A stretch of DNA of 64,000 nucleotides, taken from the NCBI RefSeq assembly GCF_018691265.1, contig NW_024881272.1, positions 23,859,323 through 23,923,322 on the forward strand. Reading direction: 5' to 3'. Source of the DNA: Tyto alba (lineage: Eukaryota > Chordata > Aves > Strigiformes > Tytonidae). Below are positions 34,090 to 42,800 of the stretch, one piece after another. The notes under the pieces are model-generated. The model did not search any database, was not told where the DNA came from, and saw only the letters and a program-made list of their open reading frames with translations. How positions within the stretch are numbered: the first letter of the stretch is position 1; each line of letters opens with the position of its first letter. The translations under genes were made by a program, and so were the position numbers.

Positions 34090-35220
34090 GTGAGCCCAGG
34101 CCTGCTTGCCCGCGATGACCGGGACCACACATCCCCGCCTCCATCCCCAGGTGACGGAGCCTCCTCCCTGGTGTGGGGACCCTGGTCGGGGCTCACCCCG
34201 CTGTGCTGTGCTTTGTCGCAGGAGGGGACACTGTGGGGGCTCCTCGCCATCCTCTCGCTGCTGGCCGGGCTGGCTGCGGGCACCCTGCGAACGCCGCACT
34301 GCAATGAAACGCTGGAGGCAGCCCCCCCTGCGCCGCGGGGCACGGCCACCGCCAGCCCGGCTGTGGAGGATGGCGTGGAGGTACCGCTCACCGCTGCCAG
34401 GAGCCAGCTGTACGGTGCGTGTTGCGGCAGGACCCCCAGCCTCGGCAGGGTAGCCCCAAGGATGGGGCATGGGCGGGTTGGGAGCCGCTGTGGGACCCCC
34501 AGCCTGTGCAGGGCTGCCTCTTGCATGTTGGGGTCAGGCTGGGGGGGGCTGAACACATGGGGCCCTGCACTTGGCACTGGGGATGGTGGCAGAGCCCTGG
34601 GGATAAGAAGATGCCTGTCCGGGTGCCCACCCATGCCACCGCCCTGGGTGCACCTGGCCGGTGCTGTGGGGAGTTGTCAGGAGGGGTCTGCAGGTCATGG
34701 AGGGGGACAGGCAGGCTTGGCAGGTCCCAGGAGGGTGGCGGGTGCAGGATAGGTTCTGACGGTGCTGTCCCCTCCACGTGCAGGGGACAACGTGACGACG
34801 GGTGGCCCGGGCGCTGCGGAGCTGGCAGAGGACCTGCTGCTGCGTACTGAGCGCTCGCCATCGGGCCACGGCAAAGAGAAGAAGCTGGGGGGGAAAAACT
34901 CCCTGAGGGCCCGTGGGCGCAACTGCCACATCCGCAACCTGATGGTGAAGGTGCGCGACCTGGGCCTGGGCTTCAACTCAGACGAGATTGTGCTTTTCAA
35001 GTACTGCAGTGGATCCTGCCACCGGGCGCGCAGCAACTACGACCTGACCCTGGGCAGCCTGCTGCGGCAGCAGCTCATCACCCCGGGGCCGCAGGAGCGG
35101 GTCCTCAGCCACCCCTGCTGCCGGCCCACCCGCTACGAGGCCGTCTCCTTCATGGACGTGCAGAACACGTGGCAGACGGTGGAGAAGCTCTCGGCGGCCG
35201 AGTGCAGCTGCATCGGCTGA
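34024..35220 (+). CDS. ARTN: ARTN, artemin precursor (complete CDS, three coding exons)
   Basis: Joining 34024-34089, 34222-34414 and 34784-35220 gives a 231-residue precursor. Artemin is a secreted GDNF-family, TGF-beta-superfamily ligand. It signals as a disulfide-linked dimer through GFRalpha3 and RET to support sensory and sympathetic neurons. Residues 1-22 are hydrophilic. A hydrophobic signal core (LWGLLAILSLLAGLAAG) follows, then a pro-region with N-linked sequons NET and NVT, then a furin-type RTER|S site at 107-110, and a 121-residue mature domain. The mature part has the seven family cysteines (RNC, YCSGSC, PCC, CSC) and RYEAVSFMDV, ending ECSCIG, closely like mammalian artemin (220 aa). 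Neurturin, persephin and GDNF fit less well, and synteny between ST3GAL3 and IPO13 supports ARTN. The start was chosen because the exon-intron layout equals that of mammalian ARTN, where a short coding exon precedes the signal-core exon. Confidence 0.94.
34222..34414 (+). CDS. ARTN: ARTN coding exon 2 (signal core and pro-region)
   Basis: The exon is bounded by TCGCAG and G|GTGCGT. Its 193 nt encode EGTLWGLLAILSLLAGLAAG, the hydrophobic signal core, then a Pro/Ala-rich pro-region with one Cys and a NET sequon. It ends with one base of a Gly codon (phase 1). Confidence 0.92.
34784..35220 (+). CDS. ARTN: ARTN coding exon 3 (mature artemin)
   Basis: The exon follows CCACGTGCAG. It completes the split Gly codon, encodes the end of the pro-region, the RTER|S cleavage site and the whole cystine-knot domain, and stops at TGA 35218-35220. 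A basic stretch (KEKK, LRARGR) lies before the first Cys. Confidence 0.96.
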
Positions 35221-35910
35221 GGAGGGGGCTGCCAGCTCGGCCCCAGCTCGACACACGCCGGCAGACCCCGGCTTGCCAGGCGCAGTGGTACTGGCCCTCG
35301 GAGAAAGGTTCTGTCAGAGGCCGGTGCCCCCGGTTTTGTGTGACCACAAAGGACTGAGGCGAGATGGAGCCGTGCCGGGGGGTGGGTGGCTGAGCCCCCT
35401 CCCGCTCAGTGCCAAGCAGCTGGTGCCACCAGCTACGCGGGGTCCTGCCCGGGCGCACCCCAGCTCAGCCCTGGGAGAGGAGCTGGATGGGGTACAGAGC
35501 ATCCCCGCTGTTTGCAGGGGTCTGCCAGCCCAGTGCCCACCAGCAGCACCCGGCTCGCCCGCGCCCTGCCTGGACTGGTGCTCCCGCACCCCTGCTGTCA
35601 GGGAGCTGGGGCCAAGTGTCGCCCAAGCTTCACGGGGGGACAGAAAGGGGACAAAACCACCCTGTCCCCTCAGGCACCCTGGGGCTGGCGGTGCCCGGAG
35701 CTGCCCTGCAGGGAGAGGATGTCCCCGAGGCCAGGGGTGCAGTGGGGCCAAAGCACGCCAGCGCGGAGTGGGGGTCCCACACCCGGGCTGGCAGCAGCCC
35801 CCGGTGCTCCGCAGGGCAGCGAGTGGGGCACGGACGCCTGCTGGGACCCCTGCCCCTACCTGGCTCCCGAGGGGGGTGTCAGGGTCCCCTCACAGTGCTG
35901 TGGCACTAAA

Positions 35911-35966
35911 CTATTTATTACTCTAAATTATTTATTTATTGTTCTTGAGTGGCAGCTCCTATTTAT
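35911..35966 (+). promoter_or_regulatory. ARTN: AU-rich element (class II-like ARE) in ARTN 3'UTR
   Basis: ATTTA pentamers occur at 35913, 35930, 35934 and 35961. Two overlapping UUAUUUAUU nonamers lie at 35928-35936 and 35932-35940. Clustered, overlapping nonamers of this type bind TTP/AUF1/HuR-class proteins and mark short-lived cytokine and growth-factor mRNAs. Function here is inferred. Confidence 0.75.
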
Positions 35967-36125
35967 GACTTTGGGCCCCCGGGGGCCGGGTGTAATTTAA
36001 CCCCAGCGCTGCTGTGAAGCCCTGGGCAGCGCCCCGGTGCCCCGTGCCCCCCAGCCCCCTTTTTCTATTATTTGTAAAATTTGAGGGATAAACTCTATTT
36101 TTGTACAGCCGCCTTCTCCTGTAGC

Positions 36126-36131
36126 AATAAA
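36126..36131 (+). terminator. ARTN: AATAAA poly(A) signal of ARTN
   Basis: The hexamer lies in GTAGCAATAAAGCGATGG and is followed by a GT-rich stretch (CTGCGTGTGCCCGTGATGGG), which is a good cleavage context. It lies about 520 nt before the IPO13 start codon. Confidence 0.85.
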
Positions 36132-36170
36132 GCGATGGGCTGCGAGTCCAACCCCTGCGTGTGCCCGTGA

Positions 36171-36204
36171 TGGGAAGGGGGGGGAGGGGGGGGGGGGAGG
36201 GCGG
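36171..36204. repeat. G-rich tract between ARTN and IPO13
   Basis: Near-continuous G-runs of 8 to 12 are separated by single A residues. The tract has strong G-quadruplex potential on the + strand. It sits just past the ARTN cleavage site and ahead of the IPO13 promoter, so it could act as a pause/termination element. That role is inference. Confidence 0.7.
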
Positions 36205-36344
36205 GCTTGCCGCCGGTGGCGTTTGACACCCGTGGGCTGTCAGCGGGGAGGGTGGGAAGCGGCGGCGCCGCCGGCACTGCCCGCACCACGCGTGGGGAGC
36301 CGGGGCGGCGCTCGGCGCCCGGTAGGGGACGCGCGTGGGCCGAG

Positions 36345-36363
36345 ACTACCGCTCCCGGCGTGC
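36345..36363 (+). promoter_or_regulatory. IPO13: ZNF143/THAP11-type promoter motif
   Basis: ACTACCGCTCCCGGCGTGC matches the bipartite ACTAYR-NNN-CCCR/GC-TGC promoter motif, with one mismatch at the R position. The motif is typical of CpG-island housekeeping promoters and sits about 290 nt upstream of the IPO13 ATG. Confidence 0.5.
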
Positions 36364-36606
36364 GGCGCGGCGGCAGGTCCCGGGCTGCCCGGCCGCGCCT
36401 GCGGGGCAGCGGGCACCGGAGCGGAGCGGAGCGGCGGTGCCGCCTCCCGGGGCGTCCCCACGGGCGCTTTCCCGTGCTGCCCGCCCCGCCGCGCCCAGCC
36501 TCAGCTCAGCCGAACCGAACCGCCCCGGTGCCGCCGCCCTCGGCGGGGCGGGGAGGCGGGTCCCGCCGCGATGCGGCTGCCCCCGCGCCGCCGCTGTCGC
36601 CCGCCC

Positions 36607-36630
36607 GCCGCCGCCGCCGCCGCCGCCGCC
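36607..36630 (+). repeat. IPO13: (CCG)8 run in IPO13 5'UTR
   Basis: About eight CCG triplets end 20 nt before the start codon. The run is probably transcribed in the 5'UTR and may be length-variable. Confidence 0.9.
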
Positions 36631-36650
36631 TCCTGAGCGCCGCCGCAGCC

Positions 36651-36722
36651 ATGGAGCGGAGGGCGGAGGCGCCGCCGCCGCCGCCACAGGGCCTCGACTT
36701 CACCGTGGAGAACGTGGAGAAG
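36651..36722 (+). CDS. IPO13: IPO13 coding exon 1
   Basis: The exon encodes 24 residues, MERRAEAPPPPPQGLDFTVE then NVEK, and ends AAG|GTGAGC in phase 0. The GCC-rich codons give a five-proline run that differs from the mammalian N-terminus, which is known to be variable. Confidence 0.95.
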
Positions 36723-36779
36723 GTGAGCCCGCCGGCCCGAGCCCACCCGCGGCGTTGGCGGGGCGGGGGGGGGGGGACA

Positions 36780-36818
<39 letters not shown>

Positions 36819-39800
36819 GGGATGGGGATGCTGCCGCGGGGGTGCGGGGGCTGCGGCTCGGGGAAGGCGGCGGCGGGGGGCACCTGCCCGGCGGTGCCGG
36901 GCCCGGGGAAGGCGGCGGGGCGGCATCACCCCCCCCTACCCCCTGCCCTGCCCGCCGCGGGGGCGGCGGGGACCCGCCTGCGCGCCCGGGGGGGGGGGGG
37001 GGGTCCGGTGAGAGGCACGGGAGGTGGGGCCGCCGGTTCCTGGGCGCCGGGACGGCCCCGGGAGGGAAAATGATGTGGCAGAAATGGGAGCAGCGGGGAG
37101 GAGTTGTGTCCCCGACGGGCGTCCTCTGGGTCGCCGTGCTGCAGCGCCGGGCAGGGGGAGCCTACGGGTCTAGTCCGGGCTGCTGGGCGAGCAGCATCTA
37201 CGTGAAACCCGACATGATCGGTGCCTCCAGCAGGCAGGGAAGGGACTCTCGCCAGATGCTGGGAATTAGGGTTGGGAAAAGCCTTTGGAGAGCGGATGGC
37301 TCAGTGATGCCTTTCTAAACCTGGGATCCAGCCCCCATGCTCTTGCTGATGCTCCAGGTCTTCCTAAGCAGCTGCAGGGCAAGAGGGGCGAGGTCGTGGT
37401 TGCCAAAACCTGGGATCCAGGGACTGGCCGTGTCAAATCGTGGCCTGCTGGCATCACAGTACTGCTGGGAAGAGCCCTGAGCAGCCCCCGTGTGACCTGG
37501 GGTTCATCACCCGGACGGAGCAGGGCACCCCAGCGCTCGCTGGGGGAGGCAGCCGAGCAAAAACCTTCCCTTGGGCCATCTTGGAGGTGACGGGGGGGAG
37601 GGCAGTGGAGGATGCATCCCTGAAGGGCAAACAGCAAGAGAGTGCTTCTCCCTTCCACTCACCCTGTAGCCAGACATCCGCCCCGGGACCGACAGCCTGT
37701 CAATCCATAGCTCAGTCCCCAGACAGCTAGTGGGAATCCCAGTGTCCTTATTTTTCCTCGATAAGAATAGACCGAGTTCCTTGCCAAAGCGATGCCCACG
37801 GGCGTCCTGGTGGGCACGCAGCTTGCGTTTCGCGCCCATCCCTCCCCAGCAGCTTGCCCAGCCTCACGGGAGGTGTCGGGTCAGGGATGTCAGCTTTGTA
37901 ACTGGGCACCAGTTGCCTTTGTGGCCGCAGGTGAGACACAGCCCGCCTCTGCCAGGGAGACGGAGACAGAGCACGGCCGGGGGGGGATTAACTGGTGTCT
38001 GGAAAACGCTACATTAATGCAACCTTCTGCAGCTTAATCTGCATATGTCCAGGGCTGCTGGATGATTCTGCCTCTGACTTCCTTTCTCTTCGGCAGACAC
38101 AAACCGCTCCTTTGTTTGCACCAACAATGAAGCGCACACTTGCCCGGGAAGGGTGGGCAGTGCCAGGGCGGGGGGCTCCCGGTGCTGGCTGGGCGAGGTG
38201 GGGCTGTGCCCAGAGGCAGCTCACGCTCTCGCTGTGCTGCTCTGGATTTAGTCGTCTGCTGCTTGGGAGGAGGCAAAGATGCCCTCTAGGATGCTTCGGC
38301 TCCCCTCCCCCAGCCTGCCCGGCTTCTCCCAGGCTCTGCAGGCTTTGCCATCTTGGTGGTGTCCTCTGAAGGTGCAGCGGTGGGGCTCTGAGCTGCTGGC
38401 TGGGGGCAGCAATGGTCCCTGCCCAGGGGAAGAAATGTGGGGTGGGATCAGAAAAAACTCAGAGGTTGAGCAGCTCGGAGCCCTCCTGTGTCTGTCTTTG
38501 CAAGGGAGGGCTGTGGGGTGTTTCTGGTACAAAGCGAAGGAAGGGTGGGCTTTGCTGGGGGCTGGGCTGGTGGGAGGCAGGTGGGTAGAGCCGCTTTGTC
38601 AGAGGTGATGCTGGCAGATAAATGATGCTTCTACTGGCCTGGGCTCTTCTGCCTGCCAGGGTTTGTGCATGGCTCTATTAATAACACTGAATACTGATTA
38701 AAGTCAGGGTTTGACTCCACTCTGAGTCAGTGATAAGTGCAGGAGTTAGGAACAGCATAAGGAGCTGGTTATCTCAAGTCAGAGGGTCGGAGCCTCTCCA
38801 GGTCACCCGCAGTGAGAGTCATCATGTGTGACAGTTGTAGCCAGGGAAGTCTCTGGATAAATCGTGCCCGTCACGCTCTTTTGGTGGTTTTCATGGAGAG
38901 GATTCATGTCCCTGGAGCACCCTTCTGTGCCCCCGCTGTTGTTTATTGTGTGGTGGGTTGGGCAAATGCCCCCGCAGTTTTGCAGGGCTCTGAGTGCCTG
39001 AGTAGCCGAAGAGAACCATTGTTGTGTATATCCAGCATGACCTGTGCCAGGGGCAGCTGGTTAGATCCCGCCGGCTGTGACCAGTGGTTGCAGGGAGGCG
39101 GGAGGGTGCAGATGCTGTAGGCTGGGCCCGCGATGCCCTTTGCCAGCCCGCAGGTCTGAAAGCCTCCGGGCAGCCGGCAGGCAGCTGCCTGTGTTCCTGA
39201 GGAGGTGTCGGGTTCAGGTGCTGCACTTCAGGAGCCATCTGAAGCTTGCTCCCTGTATTATTTTGCTCCGTTTTTCCATAGGGAGCTCTCCCATGACACG
39301 AGGAAGGAGCAGGGCCGCGCTGGGGCTAAGCCGTTGCGGAATGGTTACTGTGTCAGCGTCCCTGGTCCTAGCCGAGGGCTGTTTGGCTGCTTTTTGTTTT
39401 CTTCTGAGCCTGACCTAGATGCTGCTCTGGCTTCGGCACAGCTAGAGCAGGCTGGCGTGGCCACACTGCGTGGACCTGCTGGGCGGCTGGCAGCTCTGGG
39501 CTGGATCTGCTTCCCCTGCATCTGCTGCTGAGCCAGGCTCTGCCGCTGCAGTTGGAGGGGTCGGAGGGAAGGGAAGGCTGGGCAAGCCAAGGGCTTCAGC
39601 CTGCGAGGATGCTCAGCCTCCCCATGCCTAAACGGTGCGATCTGGTTTGTGACCTGCGAGCGCTTTTGCGGGCCCACAGGCTGTCCCCAGTGTGACTGGC
39701 AGCCTGGTGATGGGGCGATGCTGCCCTGGGCGGGGGTGATGCTCCTGCTGCGGTATGAATCCTGCTCCGGTGAAGATGGGTTGCGGTCACTGAGTCCCTG

Positions 39801-42800
39801 CTGGCTGTGTCCATCTCGAAGGAGCAGAGCACAAGGAGGACTTGTGCCTTGCGTTTTTAGTATTCCCTGGATCAAGGGTGGCAGCACCTGACACTGGTGT
39901 TGCACAGAAGAGGAATGCAAGACCCTCTTTATCTGTTTTCAGTGCACTTGAATCTGCCCTCAGCAATATCCCCCTTTTTGAAGTAAGAAAGAAGGCAGTG
40001 CCATTCCTCTGTGAATTTCCCAAGTGCCTGCTCTCGCCCTCTTTTTTGGTCTGATTCCTTCCAGGTCTTTCCTCCCTTGGCCAGCCTCTCATTCTCTGGG
40101 GCGTTTGTAATATTCACTGACGTCTTTTTCCTAGCACATTAGCGGTCTGGCATCTCTGGGCCTTCCAGATTGCCGTGTGCCTCTCTGGAGATGCCTGATG
40201 AATGCACAGAGTCTCTCCGGCAGGATGGGTAGGCGGGGTGTCATGGAGCTGACATCCGGAGCCTACCGTGATGGGAGAGGGGTGGCTTTGATCACCGCTC
40301 CTCGGAGATGCTGAGCCTCGGGGATGTGGCAGCTGCCGGGCTGCCTTCTACCCAGGAGGATGGGGAGGAGAAACCCAAGCGTGTCTGCTTTCTTCAGGAA
40401 AAGGTTATTGCCTGTCTTCAGAAACCTGATCGAGAGAATTACAGATACTTCAGGGTGGGGGAATGGCATCCCCTGTCTGGTGCACCACTGGCAGCAGCTC
40501 AGGCATTTCTTCCTTAGAAGCAGCCCACGTACATGAGATGTGGCTGCCGTGCCAGGGATGGTAAGTCAGGGGCCTCGGGAGGGGAGACTGTTGCAAAACT
40601 GAGGGAAGCGAGGAGTCACCTTGTTTAGTGTTGAAGCAGATCTTCACTGCAGAAGCAGATTCCACACAGAGCCAACCTTGGTTGAACAACTCGATCCTTC
40701 CTGTGGCGTGGTGGGGAGGGGATGAGAGGGCAGCGCCTTGTGTTCGCCAGGGCTCAGCTGTGCCCTACAAGGGCCGTCACTGGAGCCTCATCTCAGCTCT
40801 GATGCCTTACGGAGTGGGAATGGCTGGGATTGGTACCTGGGCGTCAAAACGCTTGTTCACCAAAGTGATGGGTAGAAACATGAGACGGTGGGCAGGGTGT
40901 TTGGGTCACCCTTGCAACTCGTCCTGGGCTCTGTGCTCCCAGGGGTCCTCACTGGTCCTGCTCACCCTTTGCTTATGCAGGCTGCTGGCCACCACCGCTG
41001 AGAGAGCATGCGTCTCCTACAGCCCCTGGCCCCAGGCGGGGACCACGCCGTTCTCTGCAAAGGGCTGCTGGCAGTGAAGCAGCAGGAGGGATGCTGAGGC
41101 TGCCAAGCTGCGTCTGCTCTGCAGCCTCTTCCGGACAGCCGAGGACTCTGTGTGGGCAAGATGGGCTCAAAGAGGGTCTGCGAAGTGGTAGCACCTTTTA
41201 TTAGGAGAGGGGAAAAAAAAAAAAAAAAAAAAAAACACCACATTCTGTGGCACTGCTGGCAAAGTGTGGGTGCTTTGAGCAGGAGCAGTACGCCTGACAG
41301 CACACGCACGGCTTTATTTTGCATCCATTTGCTATCCTTGGCGGTTCGGCAGGCTGCCGCCTTCCCGGGGCTGCTGGCTGCTCAGCCTGCCCTGCCGTGG
41401 CGGGGGGGGGGGGGGGGGGGGGGGAGGCAGGGGTGACATTCCCTTTGCTCGGCAGAGCCATGGTGATGGCTGTGCTGTCACAGGCCTGGGGCGCCGGCGG
41501 TGCGAGCGCGTTCAGCTAGAAAGGACAGCGAGAGGCTGCAGCGGGAGACATCCCGGGGCTCCTGCTGGAAGAAAGCTGGTGGCTGCTGGGGGCTGTGGCC
41601 ACCGCTGTCCCCGTCAAGCCGCGGCTGTGGGCACGGGGCAAGGAGCAGAACAGGACTATGTTTTGCAGCTTGCTGTTTCCCCTGCCGGGTTGCGGACCTC
41701 GGGGCTGCACCCGCTGTCAGCTCCGTTTGCTCCAGCGGGCAGGCCCCTGGAGGGGACCCATCTCCCCGTGGAGCCCCCCAGGAACAGTGGGCAGCACGCT
41801 CCTGCTCTGTGGGGCCGAAGCCGTGCGTCTGGGGCTCCTCTTGTCACCCCACAAACAGCACAGACACTACACCTCTGTACTGGGGACCCTATGTTAATGT
41901 GTTTACGTGGTGCAGTCAGGGAGACAGCCTGCTGGCTCTGGGCTCCCTGCAGATGCTGAGTGAGAGCTGGGAGGTTCTGGGCTTGTAGCAGCTCCTTTTC
42001 CCTCAGGATACTGGAGTGCAACCTAAGATCAGGTGCCTTTGCTCAGCAGTAACTCTCTTTGGACTGGTCCCCCTCCACCTCCCAAAGTGACCAGCATGGG
42101 ACTTCTGACCTGTGCCTTTTGGGAAAGCTGCCCTGCCCCAAGGCAGCTTACTTGGGGGTAAGCTTATCTGGCTCTCTTGAGGGGCTGATGCCGCTCCAGT
42201 GACTAGAGCCTGACTGAGAGCAGGGAAGAACTATCACAACAAGCTTGAATTATTTTCAACCAAGCAGAGCTGATGTTGGAGAAAGCTCCTTCCCTGGCCA
42301 AAGGGCATAGCTGACAGCCGGGCTGTTTACCAGCTCTCATGTTACAGGTCTAATTGTGGAGGAGGCAGGTCTGGTGTCAGCTACCCCTTCAAATCAGAAT
42401 GCACAAAGCCTCCCTGTTAGATGTCACTGCATGATTTCATGCCTTCTGCTTCTCCCTCTTGGCACTAATGAGTTCCCCTCGTCATCTCCAGCGCTTCCTG
42501 ATGGGCCTGAGAGTGCTGGCTGGCACGGTGGTGTCCAACAGCAGCCAGTGCCCGTGCCTGCTTCTGGGATGAGGTGCCTTCCCGTGCTGGGTGTTCAGGT
42601 TCCCTTCTGCGGGGCACGGTCCCTTGCAGCCTCCTGTCCCAAGCTCTCAGCAGAGGGTGGTACTCAGCCAATGTCCATGGTAGGCTAGGGAAGACCCCCT
42701 AGTCTTCTCCCAGGGTTTTCATCTGCTGCTTTGAGCTGGGCAAGGATGATCCCAGTATTAATGCCCGTCCTTGGAGAGGTCCTCTGAAAAGCTCTCCCGT

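Larger units (their letters stand above)
35221..36150 (+). other. ARTN: ARTN 3'UTR
   Basis: About 0.9 kb runs from the stop codon to just past the AATAAA at 36126. The first 680 nt are GC-rich. The last part turns abruptly AT-rich and contains the AU-rich element and a second T-rich patch near 36060-36105. Confidence 0.85.
36205..37050 (+). promoter_or_regulatory. IPO13: CpG island and 5'UTR/promoter of IPO13
   Basis: A dense CpG island surrounds IPO13 exon 1 with no TATA box seen. It includes a ZNF143/THAP11-like motif (36345-36363), GC boxes and a (CCG) run just before the start codon. The start site is probably between about 36370 and 36600 but cannot be fixed from sequence. This layout fits a housekeeping promoter. 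Confidence 0.8.

Noticed and set aside
33427..34752. 441-codon + strand open frame containing ARTN exons 1-2
   Set aside because: It is artemin coding exons read through intron sequence. The consensus splice sites and family length support the spliced model; the retained-intron possibility is kept as a finding.
34784..35220. Alternative identity as neurturin, persephin or GDNF
   Set aside because: The finger-2 sequence RYEAVSFMDV, the C-terminus and the flanking genes fit artemin best.
36335..37318. 327-codon + strand frame across IPO13 exon 1
   Set aside because: It is a GC-driven shadow frame, different from the true IPO13 frame that starts at 36651.
40200..41240. Possible processed pseudogene ending in the A23 run
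   Set aside because: The sequence before the A-run has no recognisable coding similarity and no flanking duplication was seen.
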